In this document: piece by piece, positions 17,102 through 26,293 of the stretch
Layout: each line of letters opens with the position of its first letter
Numbering within the stretch: the stretch's first letter is position 1
Origin: Firmicutes bacterium UBA5201
GTDB lineage: Bacteria; Bacillota; Clostridia; Peptostreptococcales; Acidaminobacteraceae
Reading direction: 5' to 3'
DNA length: 64,000 nucleotides
NCBI GenBank assembly: GCA_002412775.1
Contig: DHVT01000028.1
Span: 76,749 to 140,748 of the forward strand
Notes under the pieces: generated by a model
Databases searched by the model: none
What the model was told of the DNA's origin: nothing
What the model saw: only the letters and a program-made list of their open reading frames with translations
Translations under genes and position numbers: made by a program

Positions 17102-17121
17102 GATCAGAATCCTTTCTGATC
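17102..17121 (-). promoter_or_regulatory. CsrA-binding hairpin in flagellin 1 leader
   Basis: Same 8-bp stem and AGGA loop as upstream of flagellin 2 (arms 17102-17109 and 17114-17121). The Shine-Dalgarno AAGGAGGATT at 17081-17090 gives the second GGA. With csrA and fliW encoded next to it, this fits the CsrA-FliW-flagellin partner switch. Confidence 0.85.
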
Positions 17122-17183
17122 CGATTGATTTATGGTTCACTTTACAGCCACCGGCCGCTGGCCTTAAGGTCCATGTAATTAGA

Positions 17184-17210
17184 TTATCGGCTCATAGCCG
17201 AATTACTTTA
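17184..17210 (-). promoter_or_regulatory. Sigma-D promoter of flagellin 1
   Basis: Perfect consensus on the minus strand: TAAA (17207-17210), 15 bases, GCCGATAA (17184-17191). The -35 region overlaps the last codons of csrA. The transcript would have a leader of about 100 bases containing the CsrA hairpin. Confidence 0.95.
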
Positions 17211-17448
17211 ATGTTTCTTCATTATTTTTTTTTATTTTTTCACTAAGTTTTGAAATTGCGGTTTTCGAAACTGTTGATTCCTTATTGGATGCCATGATTT
17301 TCTCAAAAATCTCATTTCGATGGATCTCCACATCTTTCGGAGCGTTGATGCCAATCTTCACTTTTCCCTCTTCAATTGCGATGATCTGAATTTCAATATT
17401 GCCATTGATGATGATGCTTTCATCCTTTTTTCTGGTTAAAATCAGCAT
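17203..17448 (-). CDS. csrA: Carbon storage/translational regulator CsrA
   Basis: An 81-residue RNA-binding protein that represses flagellin translation until FliW removes it. The typical start is MLILTRKKDESIIINGNIEI, followed by KVKIGINAPKDVEIHRNEIF, with the conserved Arg44-type residue in HRNE. The C-terminal extension (about 60-81), rich in Ser and Lys, is the region that FliW contacts in Bacillus CsrA. The gene starts 3 bases after the fliW stop and lies just upstream of the two flagellin genes whose leaders carry its binding hairpins. Confidence 0.97.
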   Translation of the reverse strand: MLILTRKKDESIIINGNIEIQIIAIEEGKVKIGINAPKDVEIHRNEIFEKIMASNKESTVSKTAISKLSEKIKKNNEETLK

Positions 17449-17451
17449 AGG

Positions 17452-17898
17452 TTACTCTCCTGACTTTTGCTTGAATAGTGGATGTTTCATTTCATCGTAT
17501 TCTTTGAGCAGAACTTGCTTGCCAAGTTTCTTTTTTAAGTTAATGACAATCGGAGCGGAAATATTGATAGTAGTCTGATCCACATCTTCGGGAATCGTCA
17601 CTATAGAGTAAATGGCTATGTCATCAACTTGTTCTACATTTGTTATTCCAATATAATCAGCATCTTCATCTGAAAGCTCAAAATCGTACTCTGTTAAGAA
17701 TAAAAATGGATCAGTTACAATAAATGCCAAATCATTGCTTTTTACTGACTGTAGATATGAAAATGGAAACTCAATATCTCCTGTCAACACTACTATGAAT
17801 TCCTTTTCATCTTCAAATCCAGGAATACCTTTTGGAAAATGGATGATGTCCTCTTTTTGAAATTCAATTTCACCTAAATGTTCGGTATTAAGTACCAT
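17452..17898 (-). CDS. fliW: Flagellar assembly factor FliW
   Basis: A 148-residue allosteric antagonist of CsrA; free flagellin sequesters FliW, closing a feedback loop. Family features are the start EIEFQKEDIIHFPKGIPGFE (F--GIPGFE motif) and DDIAIYSIVTIPEDVDQTTI further on. It is encoded between the DUF6470 gene and csrA as in B. subtilis, with a 3-base gap to csrA suggesting balanced synthesis of the two proteins. Confidence 0.96.
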   Translation of the reverse strand: MVLNTEHLGEIEFQKEDIIHFPKGIPGFEDEKEFIVVLTGDIEFPFSYLQSVKSNDLAFIVTDPFLFLTEYDFELSDEDADYIGITNVEQVDDIAIYSIVTIPEDVDQTTINISAPIVINLKKKLGKQVLLKEYDEMKHPLFKQKSGE

Positions 17899-17909
17899 TG
17901 AAACGCCTC

Positions 17910-18488
17910 CTATACACTTTGATTGAATGGGGTGGAAGTATAACTTATGTTGATGCTGGAATATTGCTTCATATAATAATCAATGCGCCAAGGTTGATAA
18001 TCGATTTGAACAGGTTCAACTTGTGTTGAGTTAACAACTCTAGAAGGAGTAAAATTAAAATTGACTTGTCCTGGTTGCACATTGATCTGAGGTCTTGCTA
18101 CAGGACTGAATACCCCGTCAAATGATTTTTCAAACATTTCGAAGGCATTGTACCTTGCTTGATCAGGAATAGGGTCATAATCAGTATGAATATTGAGCCA
18201 TTCATTGCCTTGAGAAACGATTCGATCAGTCCCCGAGCTTACAATTTGCCGTGCATATCCCACAGATTCCTGTATGAAAGCACGAATGCCTTTCAGACCC
18301 ATTTCACTAAATGCTTCCGATTGATCAATAGTCATCTTCTGTTTAACAGTATCGATTTGTAAGTTGTTTTTTTCTACACGCAGATTTAGAATCTGTTTTG
18401 CATTGCCTCTTTGAGTGAGTACTGCATTTTGAGAATCCCAACCAATTAATGTTTTTTGTGATGTAATTTGCAAAGACATCCTTGTCAC
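17910..18488 (-). CDS. DUF6470 family protein (YviE-like)
   Basis: A 192-residue protein in the place of yviE between flgL and fliW. It is soluble and has no signal peptide. The start MSLQITSQKTLIGWDSQNA and the FIQESVGYARQIVSSGTDRI segment fit YviE-type proteins, which have no known function. The second half is rich in Gln, Asn, Tyr and Pro, with alternating INVQPGQVNFNF-like strands. Position inside a flagellar operon is the only functional hint. Confidence 0.8.
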   Translation of the reverse strand: MTRMSLQITSQKTLIGWDSQNAVLTQRGNAKQILNLRVEKNNLQIDTVKQKMTIDQSEAFSEMGLKGIRAFIQESVGYARQIVSSGTDRIVSQGNEWLNIHTDYDPIPDQARYNAFEMFEKSFDGVFSPVARPQINVQPGQVNFNFTPSRVVNSTQVEPVQIDYQPWRIDYYMKQYSSINISYTSTPFNQSV

Positions 18489-18501
18489 CTCAAATCATAT
18501 C

Positions 18502-20088
18502 TTATCTGATAAAGTCCACCAGTGATGGTTGAATAACTTTCGAACCTACTGATAGTGATGCGCGATAAATGTTCTCAAGATTTTTGAAATACATGATGGC
18601 TTCAGCCATATCCACATCTTGAACTTTGCTGAGCAAACTTGTAAAAGTGATTTCATTCTCTTCAACTCTACTTTTGATGAATTCTATTCGGTTGGTCTTT
18701 CCGCCCATTTCACCCATCACTGAAATTACTCGATCCAGGTGTATGTCCATTTTTCCAAGTGAAATCTGAATAACTGCATCATCACCAGTATTCAATGCAT
18801 TAATGAGATTTTTAAGGTCAACCACCATTTCACTCTCTGAACTGGAAACATAATCAACACTGAACTGATGTATCAGTCCATCATCGGGTCCATCTACGGC
18901 GAAATTTAGATCAATATCTGCAGTAATAAAACCGGTTCCAAAGTTTGCATCCAGTGCATTTTGAACCGCATCTTGAAGACCAGCTTTATCATCAGAAATT
19001 AAATTGTCAAAATCAATATCAAGTACTACCCTATTATCATCAACCTGAAATATCAACTGATGCACTCCAGATGCGGCAAGTACGTCAGCATCTGTAAATG
19101 TACCCATACTTGATAGGGTTTCTGTGCTCCCATCCACACCATCAATGTTGGATGTCACGATCAGATTTGTGGATGTAATTGCTGGCGTAATGGTAGTACC
19201 AGCCCCAAAAACGGTCGATTGTATGACAAGTTGATCATTGGCGTTAAAATAAACATCTGCAACGTCCGACAAAGTACCGGTCCCGCCATCTGAAGCACTT
19301 TTTATTGCGTCAAGCAATCTTGTTTTCGTCATCGGATCAGCTGCTGTTGAAGTTAGAACAACGTTGTTTACAGTATAATTTGTACCTCCGATATTGAAAA
19401 CCATGTTATCTCCGCTAAAATCGAGTGTTGGATCAACTGTGGCAGTCAATGTGCTTTTGGTTGCTTTTTCAGTAGTGACAGAACTACTGGTGATCATAGC
19501 GCTGAAAAAATTATTATTTGAGATTGCACCAAATATATCCACAGGATGAGTACCAATATTAAGAGTCGTACCGACTGAAACTTCGTATTCAACTGTACGT
19601 TTAGCTGCAAGTCTGTCGGAAGTCATTTCAACATTGTAAGTACCATCTGGATTGAACAGTTTTTCATTGGTTTGAAGACCTGAAAAGACATATCGCCCCG
19701 CATTGGTTGAATTTCCAACTGTGATGACTTCGTTCATCATTTGCTCTACTTCAAGAGCGATTTTCTGTCGGTCGTCTGTCGTGTTCGTACCATTGGCCGC
19801 TTGAACCGTGAGTTCCCTCACTCTTTGTAAGATGTCCTTAAGACCATGCATAGCACTCTCAGAAACCTCAAGCCATCCAAGCGAATCATCAATGTTCTTC
19901 TTATACTGCTGGGCTTCCCTTATATCCGTCTTATACTTGAGTACCTGAGTGATGCCCACGGGATCATCGGAAGGTCTGTGAATTTTTTTGCCTGAAGAAA
20001 GCTCAGTTTGACGTCGAGCCATTTGAACCAAATTGTTGTTGGCGTTCCAGAGCATGTCTTTGACGAGCATGTTATTGGTAATGCGCAT
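18502..20088 (-). CDS. flgL: Flagellar hook-filament junction protein FlgL (HAP3)
   Basis: Joins hook and filament on the FlgK side of the filament. It has 528 residues, well above the roughly 300 of B. subtilis FlgL. The N terminus MRITNNMLVKDMLWNANNNL and the C-terminal coiled coil with SLVDFIR are flagellin-like D0/D1 parts. A large insert (about 180-430), rich in Asp, Thr and Gly, forms an expanded surface domain. It follows flgK by 19 bases in the flgM-csrA operon. Confidence 0.94.
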   Translation of the reverse strand: MRITNNMLVKDMLWNANNNLVQMARRQTELSSGKKIHRPSDDPVGITQVLKYKTDIREAQQYKKNIDDSLGWLEVSESAMHGLKDILQRVRELTVQAANGTNTTDDRQKIALEVEQMMNEVITVGNSTNAGRYVFSGLQTNEKLFNPDGTYNVEMTSDRLAAKRTVEYEVSVGTTLNIGTHPVDIFGAISNNNFFSAMITSSSVTTEKATKSTLTATVDPTLDFSGDNMVFNIGGTNYTVNNVVLTSTAADPMTKTRLLDAIKSASDGGTGTLSDVADVYFNANDQLVIQSTVFGAGTTITPAITSTNLIVTSNIDGVDGSTETLSSMGTFTDADVLAASGVHQLIFQVDDNRVVLDIDFDNLISDDKAGLQDAVQNALDANFGTGFITADIDLNFAVDGPDDGLIHQFSVDYVSSSESEMVVDLKNLINALNTGDDAVIQISLGKMDIHLDRVISVMGEMGGKTNRIEFIKSRVEENEITFTSLLSKVQDVDMAEAIMYFKNLENIYRASLSVGSKVIQPSLVDFIR

Positions 20089-20107
20089 AATATCACTCCC
20101 CTAAAAT

Positions 20108-21760
20108 CTATCTGCCACCTGTGCCGAGTCTGTTGACGATGAGGTCGAGCATTTCATCGAAGACGTTGACCATACGGGCATTGGCATTGTAAGCGGTTTG
20201 GAATTTGATCATGTTCGCCATCTCCTCATCGAGGGAGACGCCCATGATGGAATCTCTGGCACTGCTGTATTCTTTGGTCAAAAGTTCCTGGTTACGTGCC
20301 ACACGGTTGGCTTCTGACGCATCGACTCCAAGGTTGGAAACGAGCGATTTCATAAAGTCCTCAGGTGCACCCCATTCGTATAGCTGCACGTCGTGGCGTG
20401 TCTGAATCATTCTTAAAATGTTGCTGCCATCACCAGGAGTGTCTTCAATACGTGATGCGGCTGCAATCTTGTTGAGATCCTCTAAATCCCTGGCTATGGT
20501 CATCCGCGAGGCTTTCATCTGATCCACCACATAGTAGTGGCCATCGATGATTCTCACAGCTTTGCTATTATATTCCGGATTGTTAGCAAGTATCTTTTGG
20601 ATGTTCGATGCGATTTTGTCGCGCTGCTTGTCCGCCGGAAGGGCATCCACACCATCCATGACGGACGAGGTGACGTCAACAGCCGGAGCGTCATTCAGAC
20701 CACGTGTCAGTAAAAAATTCTTATATTCCTGAGTGGACATGTTGTCCATTGTGAACATGTAGTATCCGGTGCTGCCATTCAGGCCATAACCGTCTTCATG
20801 GATGTTGTTCATGGTGGCGGAGAAAGTATCTACAAACTCGTTAAGTTTTTCAGTGTAATAAGGGATCCCTTTTTTATCGCCAAGCATGTTGTCACGAACG
20901 TCCATGAGACCCTTGATCTTGCCTGTTGATAAATTGATCTTGTTGCCGTTGGTCCACTGTATATCCATGATGGCGTTGGAGTCGTCTTCGTTGAGTTTGG
21001 TGGTTCTCGGAACGAGTTCAAAGCTGTCGCTTCTGAAATGGGCGACGAGCTGCTGTCCACCGACGAGCACATAGAAACGGTTTTGGGCGTCTTCGTAATA
21101 ATCCACTTTTACAAGTGTGGAGAGTTTGTCGACGAGCAGTTCGCGCTGGTCGCGAAGGTCATTGGCCTTGCCGCCCTCGAGTTCCGCTTTGTAAATCGTC
21201 TCGTTAAGTGTGGCGATCTGCTTTGCTATATCATTGCATTCTCTCACTGAGGTTTCAAATTGATAGTTGAGGTCCTTCTGCAAATCCTTGAGCATCGTTG
21301 AAAGTCTCTGAACGCCTTCTGATAGCGCGATGGAGGTTTGACGCACCAAAGTTCTTGCAGTGAGGTTTTCAGGGTTCTTTTGTAAGCTTTGAAGTGACTC
21401 ATAGTATTTGTCGAGCAGTTCTGCGATACTGGAATCCGACGGCTCGTTGAATATGCCTTCGACTTCGGTGAGTACGCTGGCTCTCGCATCCCATTCGCCT
21501 TTAACGCTGGTTTCGGTTCTGTATTTGTAATCGAGATAAGCGTCGCGAATTTGTTTGATTGCTGTGACATCAACACCGACACCTACTGTGCCCAGACCAC
21601 CCGGTAGAATCTGAGGGGTGTATGCCTTGGTGTTCATCACTTGTCTGGAATATCCTTCGGTGTTTGCGTTGGCGATGTTGTGCGATACGATGCCGAGGGA
21701 TCTTTGATTCGCAAATAACCCTGATAATGAAGTTGTTAATCCTAAAAATCCTGCTGACAT
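20108..21760 (-). CDS. flgK: Flagellar hook-associated protein FlgK (HAP1)
   Basis: The first hook-filament junction protein, 550 residues. The N-terminal rod/hook signature GIVSHNIANANTEGYSRQVM (about 24-43) and the C-terminal FQTAYNANARMVNVFDEMLD (helical D0) are both diagnostic. The mid-region has the FlgK helical domain (about 95-320). It is encoded between flgN, its chaperone, and flgL. Confidence 0.96.
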   Translation of the reverse strand: MSAGFLGLTTSLSGLFANQRSLGIVSHNIANANTEGYSRQVMNTKAYTPQILPGGLGTVGVGVDVTAIKQIRDAYLDYKYRTETSVKGEWDARASVLTEVEGIFNEPSDSSIAELLDKYYESLQSLQKNPENLTARTLVRQTSIALSEGVQRLSTMLKDLQKDLNYQFETSVRECNDIAKQIATLNETIYKAELEGGKANDLRDQRELLVDKLSTLVKVDYYEDAQNRFYVLVGGQQLVAHFRSDSFELVPRTTKLNEDDSNAIMDIQWTNGNKINLSTGKIKGLMDVRDNMLGDKKGIPYYTEKLNEFVDTFSATMNNIHEDGYGLNGSTGYYMFTMDNMSTQEYKNFLLTRGLNDAPAVDVTSSVMDGVDALPADKQRDKIASNIQKILANNPEYNSKAVRIIDGHYYVVDQMKASRMTIARDLEDLNKIAAASRIEDTPGDGSNILRMIQTRHDVQLYEWGAPEDFMKSLVSNLGVDASEANRVARNQELLTKEYSSARDSIMGVSLDEEMANMIKFQTAYNANARMVNVFDEMLDLIVNRLGTGGR

Positions 21761-21776
21761 GGAATCCTCTCCTTAT

Positions 21777-22271
21777 CTATACACGTGCATCGAAAATGTT
21801 TTTGCGTTCATAAGCTTCATTGACTGCTTTTTTATCGTATTTGCCGCTATCGTCGGACATTTGTGTGAGCATACCGATATTGAATTCGATCAGCTCCAGT
21901 TTGTCTTCGATCATACGGTTGTTGAAACGGTTTTCATCTACTGTATTTTTAACGAGTACAATCAGTTCATCCTTGGCTGAGAGCACTTTTTGTCTTTCTT
22001 CCGGTAACAGGAACTGGGCCAACTGGGTGACGTTGTCGATGTGGTCGATCTTGAGTTCCCTCAATATCAAATCGAGGACTTTCTCCCTGAGTTCCTCCAG
22101 CTTGAAAAGCGTCACGACGAGCGCCTGCTCGTGTCCCGCAAGTGCTTCGAGGTTCTCGATCTGGTTGCCTCTGATGGCTTCCCTTTTCTTTGTGGAGATC
22201 TCCAGGATCTCCCTATATATTTCAGATTCTTTTTCAAGTGTAAGAATCAGCTGTTCAACACTTTTTGTCAT
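21777..22271 (-). CDS. flgN: Flagellar chaperone FlgN
   Basis: A 164-residue helical export chaperone for FlgK and FlgL. The FlgN domain covers almost the full length, with long amphipathic helices (SVEQLILTLEKESEIYREIL) and the downstream IGMLTQMSDDSGKYDKKAVN tail. The position between flgM and flgK is the same as yvyG in B. subtilis. Confidence 0.88.
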   Translation of the reverse strand: MTKSVEQLILTLEKESEIYREILEISTKKREAIRGNQIENLEALAGHEQALVVTLFKLEELREKVLDLILRELKIDHIDNVTQLAQFLLPEERQKVLSAKDELIVLVKNTVDENRFNNRMIEDKLELIEFNIGMLTQMSDDSGKYDKKAVNEAYERKNIFDARV

Positions 22272-22344
22272 AGCATTTACTCCTTATAATGAATAACCGG
22301 ACATTACGTCCGGCAGGTTTTGTGGGGGATTAAGAAATCGGCAT

Positions 22345-22641
22345 TTAGATTTTTTTGTTGCTCAAACCAGCGAACATCTTGTCAACGATATCTTCCGCTG
22401 ATGGTTTGTATGTACCACTTTGAATTTGAGCTTTGATTGCCTCCACCTTTTCACTACGTACTTCAGGAACTTCAGCAAGAGCTTTCATAGCTGCTTGTAT
22501 GTCCATTGCTTGACTTGATATTTCCACTTTATCAGCACTACGACCTGGTTTTTCAACTGCTTCGGTCTTTTTTGCGGTTTTACCATACGCTTTCATGGCG
22601 TTTGGTATACTGTTTACTGGAATTTGATTATTGATCTTCAT
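22345..22641 (-). CDS. flgM: Anti-sigma-28 factor FlgM
   Basis: A 98-residue anti-sigma factor that holds sigma-D inactive until the hook is complete. The C-terminal sigma-binding half is clear: ADKVEISSQAMDIQAAMKAL, then VEAIKAQIQSGTYKPSAEDI, with the I-x5-G-Y-x5-I core. The N terminus is Lys/Asn-rich and probably disordered. It has its own perfect sigma-D promoter just upstream (22678-22704), giving the usual autoregulatory loop. Confidence 0.95.
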   Translation of the reverse strand: MKINNQIPVNSIPNAMKAYGKTAKKTEAVEKPGRSADKVEISSQAMDIQAAMKALAEVPEVRSEKVEAIKAQIQSGTYKPSAEDIVDKMFAGLSNKKI

Positions 22642-22677
22642 AAAAACACCCCCGTCCTGCCGATTTCTCTAATACAT

Positions 22678-22704
22678 TTATCGGCACAAACGAGGGTTTG
22701 TTTA
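22678..22704 (-). promoter_or_regulatory. Sigma-D promoter of flgM
   Basis: Perfect minus-strand consensus: TAAA (22701-22704), 15-base spacer, GCCGATAA (22678-22685). It starts in the 3' flank of the yvyF gene, about 40 bases before the flgM start. Confidence 0.93.
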
Positions 22705-22713
22705 GCATTTATT

Positions 22714-23121
22714 TTATTTTTTTTGATGATCTTTGATATGCATGCCCGCTTGTTGCTTATGATTCGAATCCTCAAGTCCCGCTTTCAGGCCGGTAGCGAG
22801 GTCTTTGACACACTTTGGACAAAATCTGCTTCCAGTTGTGGCTTCGCCACATCTTTCACAAAAAGCGATGCCTGAATTGCTTCCGAGGACTATTTTGCCT
22901 TCCCGGATCCATTTGAGGATGGCATCGGTGTGCACGCCGGTTCCGGAACTGACATCTTTCACACTGGATGACGGGTTGTCGTAGATGTACTCTCTGACTC
23001 TTGTAAAATCGTCGTCTACGTCTTCATTGCATCTCGAACAAAGTGACACTCCATTCTCTGCTTGAAAAAGCCGACCGCATTTTTTGCAATTCTTAAGACC
23101 ACTCAACTTGTTTTCCGTCAT
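22714..23121 (-). CDS. yvyF: YvyF-type flagellar operon protein
   Basis: A 135-residue protein of the TIGR03826 (YvyF) family, found between comF and flgM. The N-terminal zinc ribbon is LKNCKKCGRLF followed by SLCSRCNEDV. A short helix-turn-helix-like middle (VKDVSSGTGVHTDAILKWIR) and a second Cys cluster (FCERCGEATTGSRFCPKC) follow. The ATG at 23121 is chosen because AGGAGG lies 7 bases upstream; an earlier possible start would run back into comF. It may regulate flagellar genes, but the role is not established. Confidence 0.88.
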   Translation of the reverse strand: MTENKLSGLKNCKKCGRLFQAENGVSLCSRCNEDVDDDFTRVREYIYDNPSSSVKDVSSGTGVHTDAILKWIREGKIVLGSNSGIAFCERCGEATTGSRFCPKCVKDLATGLKAGLEDSNHKQQAGMHIKDHQKK

Positions 23122-23135
23122 CTCAAACCCTCCTA

Positions 23136-23885
23136 TCAATACCCCATGGCCACCGTGATACACATCACTTCATCTACACCGGCCTCATATAAGGTTTTCG
23201 CACAAGCATCCAGCGTCGTGCCAGTCGTATATATGTCATCCACCAAAAGCACGCGTTTGCCTTCCAGTGAAACTTTTGTTTTCTTATTCAATATTATAGC
23301 ATCCTTTAGCATGGACTTCCTAGCTTCTTTGTCGAGAATTTTCAGTTTTTTTGTCGGTTTGCTTCTTTTTAGGACGTTTGAATAGGTTAAACTGGGCCGA
23401 GAGTCGCAGATCCCTCTTGCCAAAAACTCCGTCTGGTTGTAGCCACGCTCCGCTCTCCTCAAAATATGGATGGGCACCGGCACGACAAAATCCACATCTT
23501 TGAAATCCATGTGCTCTTCCATCACTTCATTCATGCATCCGATCAGATACCTCAGATGATGCGTCTTGCCTTTATACTTCAGATCCATAAGACTCTTTTT
23601 CATGCCACCTTCATATAGCGCATAGGATCTGTGCTTTTTGAAATAGGAGAAATGTTCCTGACATTCCTTGCATTTGAAACCGTATACCGCATGCGCCTCC
23701 ACAGCCTGGTCGATAGGTTTGCCACAATGTTTGCACACCGTATCCCTAATGACCCTGATGGTCTGAATGCACGCTGGACAAAGGTCCGTCTCATCCTTCT
23801 CCAGCTCTTTCTGGCAAACGTTGCAAGTCAGATCCCGCGGCCAAAAAAGATCAATGCCTTCCTTAATAAAGGCTTTGAGCATCAT
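23136..23885 (-). CDS. comF: ComF family phosphoribosyltransferase-like protein
   Basis: A 249-residue ComFC/amidophosphoribosyltransferase-like protein linked to DNA uptake in competent bacteria. The N-terminal double zinc-knuckle region is CNVCQKELEKDETDLCPACI and CKHCGKP. The C-terminal PRTase domain has the PRPP loop VLLVDDIYTTGTTLDACAKT. The start overlaps the recD2 stop by 4 bases. No comFA-like helicase is present here; recD2 occupies the upstream place. Confidence 0.93.
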   Translation of the reverse strand: MMLKAFIKEGIDLFWPRDLTCNVCQKELEKDETDLCPACIQTIRVIRDTVCKHCGKPIDQAVEAHAVYGFKCKECQEHFSYFKKHRSYALYEGGMKKSLMDLKYKGKTHHLRYLIGCMNEVMEEHMDFKDVDFVVPVPIHILRRAERGYNQTEFLARGICDSRPSLTYSNVLKRSKPTKKLKILDKEARKSMLKDAIILNKKTKVSLEGKRVLLVDDIYTTGTTLDACAKTLYEAGVDEVMCITVAMGY

Positions 23886-26098
23886 GTCAAATCTCCTGTC
23901 GCCATTTTCCTGTAGAACTCAAGCCGCTCCCTGAGCCCAGATTGTCTGTGCTGCTCCTGGTTCCTCCTGATCATCTCCTGCATGGCTTTCTTATCCCCCA
24001 CAAGCACGACAAGCGTCTTAGCACGCGTGATGGCGGTATAGAGAATATTCCTGCTCATCAGCATCGGCGGGCCGAACACCATGGGCATGATGATGGCTTT
24101 GAACTCACTGCCCTGACTTTTATGGACCGTCACCGCATACGCGAGAACGAGCTCGTCCACACTTGGGAAATCATACACCACTTCGCGCTCCTGGTCGAAA
24201 AGCACCGTTAGGCTCCTCGCAGCGGCATCAATTTCCGAGATGATGCCAATATCCCCATTGAACACCCCCGTACCCTCGTCCCCATATTTCGAAATCCATT
24301 CCAGGTTGTAATTGTTTCGGATCTGCATGACCTTGTCGCCTTCGCGGAACGTCTTGTTGCCGAACTTCTTTTCCACCTTTTTCTTGGCCGGCGGATTGAT
24401 CACTTCCTGAAGCATGTCGTTGAGCGCATTGACGCCGACACTGGAATTCTTCATGGGCGACAAGATCTGAATGTCCTCAAGAGGATCGAGATCATAATAA
24501 TTGGGAAGCCTTTGGCTCACTAGGTTCTTGATCTCCGATAAAATCACATCCGACCTACTGCTGCTTATAAAGAAGAAATCCTTGTCCGGTTTGTTCAGGA
24601 TGGGCATTTCCCCGTGATTGATCTTGTGGGCGTTCACCGCTATGAGCGAACTCTCGCTTTGTCTGTAGATTTCATCCAGTGCAATGCTCCTGATGAGATC
24701 GCTTTGCAGCAAATCCTTAAGCACAGAACCCGGTCCCACCGAAGGGAGCTGATCGGAGTCACCTACGAAAATCACATGTGTGCCGAGCGCAATCGCATCG
24801 AGCAATCTGTACATGAGGACAATGTCCACCATTGAAATCTCATCAATGATGATGACATCCGCTTTCAGGGGCTCCTCGGCATTTTTCCCGAACTGGTTCT
24901 CCCCTTGAAATTCAAGCAATCTATGAATGGTCTTGCTCTCACGTTTCGTCGCTTCAGTCATACGCTTTGCCGCACGACCTGTCGGCGCACAAAGGACCAC
25001 TTTCTTATCGAACATCTCATACGCTTCTATGACAGCATTTATAATAGTGGTTTTTCCTGTTCCAGGTCCACCGGTGATGATATACATGCCATGTTCCAGC
25101 GCTTCTACAATGGCACGTTTCTGATTTTCTCCAAGGATGATGCCCCTGTTCAGTTCGAACTCCTTGATGAACTGGTCCCCGTAAAACGGTTTGAGAGGCA
25201 ATGCATGAATACCGATTTCATAAAGTTTCGCCGCCACCTGCTGCTCCGAATAATGAAGGCTCGGCAAATAAATGCGCAGGTCCCCTTCGCCAACCCGTTC
25301 AACACTGAGCGCTCCGGTCACCGCCATTTCCCTGATCTGATTTTCAACTTCAGTGTACTCGACGCCCAGTGCCAAGGCCACTTTTCTCACCAGGTCCTCT
25401 TGCTCCGCATAAGTGTGTCCACTTGAAGCCTCCAAGTTGAGAAGATGAAGCAGTCCAGAGTCGATTCTGAACGGGGAGTGAAAATCGATACCCATTTTCA
25501 TGGCGATCTGATCCGCCAGTTTGAATCCCACACCAGTCACATCTTCCGCGAGAATGTACGGGTTCTTTTCCACCTTGGAAATGGCCTCAGTGCCGTATTT
25601 CTTACAAATGCGCATGGCCATGTTCACAGAGAGGTTCAGCGATTGAAAGTAAATGATGAAGTCCCTGAGTTCGTATTGTTCCCTATAGGATTCTACAATC
25701 TGTTCCAGTTTCTTGGGTCCGATCCCCGCCACTTCCAGCAGCCTTTCGGGCGCCTTTTCAATGATGTTCAACGTCTCGGTTCCAAACGCGTTCAGCATGA
25801 GCTCCGCAGTCGCTGGTCCGATCCCCGTAATGACCCCTGAGGACAAATACTTGAATATGTCCTCCCGATCCGCCGGTTTAAGATGCTCCGAGGACAATAT
25901 ATTCACCTGTTCCCCGTAGAAATTATGGATTTCCATTTGTCCGACCATGCGGATGTGGTCCCCTTCGCGCACAAAAGGAAGGGTCCCCTTGATGCTCACG
26001 AGCTCCAGTTCCGTCTGTAACGTGGCAATGACATACCCATTGTCTTCATTATAATAAATGATGTCCTGTACGACACCTTCGAGAGTAATTTTTTCCAT
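23882..26098 (-). CDS. recD2: ATP-dependent RecD-like DNA helicase RecD2
   Basis: A 738-residue superfamily 1B 5'-3' helicase of the RecD2 type, acting in DNA repair without RecBC. The N-terminal OB-like and helix-hairpin-helix regions cover about 1-210 (GVITGIGPATAELMLNAFG, then EVAGIGPKKLEQIV). Walker A is MYIITGGPGTGKTTIINAVI and Walker B VIIIDEISMVDIVLMYRLLD. The C-terminal motif VLAYAVTVHKSQGSEFKAII and the ILYTAITRAKTLVVLVGD box complete the helicase. It appears to be the first gene of recD2-comF-yvyF. Confidence 0.95.
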   Translation of the reverse strand: MEKITLEGVVQDIIYYNEDNGYVIATLQTELELVSIKGTLPFVREGDHIRMVGQMEIHNFYGEQVNILSSEHLKPADREDIFKYLSSGVITGIGPATAELMLNAFGTETLNIIEKAPERLLEVAGIGPKKLEQIVESYREQYELRDFIIYFQSLNLSVNMAMRICKKYGTEAISKVEKNPYILAEDVTGVGFKLADQIAMKMGIDFHSPFRIDSGLLHLLNLEASSGHTYAEQEDLVRKVALALGVEYTEVENQIREMAVTGALSVERVGEGDLRIYLPSLHYSEQQVAAKLYEIGIHALPLKPFYGDQFIKEFELNRGIILGENQKRAIVEALEHGMYIITGGPGTGKTTIINAVIEAYEMFDKKVVLCAPTGRAAKRMTEATKRESKTIHRLLEFQGENQFGKNAEEPLKADVIIIDEISMVDIVLMYRLLDAIALGTHVIFVGDSDQLPSVGPGSVLKDLLQSDLIRSIALDEIYRQSESSLIAVNAHKINHGEMPILNKPDKDFFFISSSRSDVILSEIKNLVSQRLPNYYDLDPLEDIQILSPMKNSSVGVNALNDMLQEVINPPAKKKVEKKFGNKTFREGDKVMQIRNNYNLEWISKYGDEGTGVFNGDIGIISEIDAAARSLTVLFDQEREVVYDFPSVDELVLAYAVTVHKSQGSEFKAIIMPMVFGPPMLMSRNILYTAITRAKTLVVLVGDKKAMQEMIRRNQEQHRQSGLRERLEFYRKMATGDLT

Positions 26099-26210
26099 TC
26101 GCGCCTCATTTTGTTCGTTATTGGCTGCATGTTAGTAGTCATGAATATCATATCATTTTGGGGATAATTATTCAATGTGAAATGGAAGAATATGGGTGCC
26201 GCTAACGAAA
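26099..26210. other. Intergenic flank before repeat cluster A
   Basis: About 110 bases upstream of recD2, AT-rich near 26140-26190. It presumably holds the recD2 promoter, but I see no clear -35/-10 pair. Repeat cluster A (26211-26512) follows and fills the rest of the gap to metK. Confidence 0.4.
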
Positions 26211-26280
26211 GTGGTTTTGCGCCCTGAAAGGGCGCAGTTGGTTTTTTGGCTGACGCCAAAGTAGTTGGTGGTTGGGAAAG
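26211..26280 (-). repeat. Linker/hairpin array A-left (minus-oriented)
   Basis: Two short hairpins (26218-26236, stem TGCGCCCT; 26245-26260, stem TTTGGC) are separated by GTTGGTTT, a variant of the AGTGGTTTT linker. The array ends at the boundary GGTGGTTGGGAA (26267-26278), the reverse complement of the TTCCYAACCACT edge of the other arrays. Confidence 0.65.
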
Positions 26281-26293
26281 TCAAAGGATGCCA

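Noticed and set aside
22297..22313. CCGGAC/GTCCGG hairpin between flgM and flgN as a terminator
   Set aside because: The stem is only 6 bp and no T tract follows; flgM-flgN are expected to be cotranscribed.
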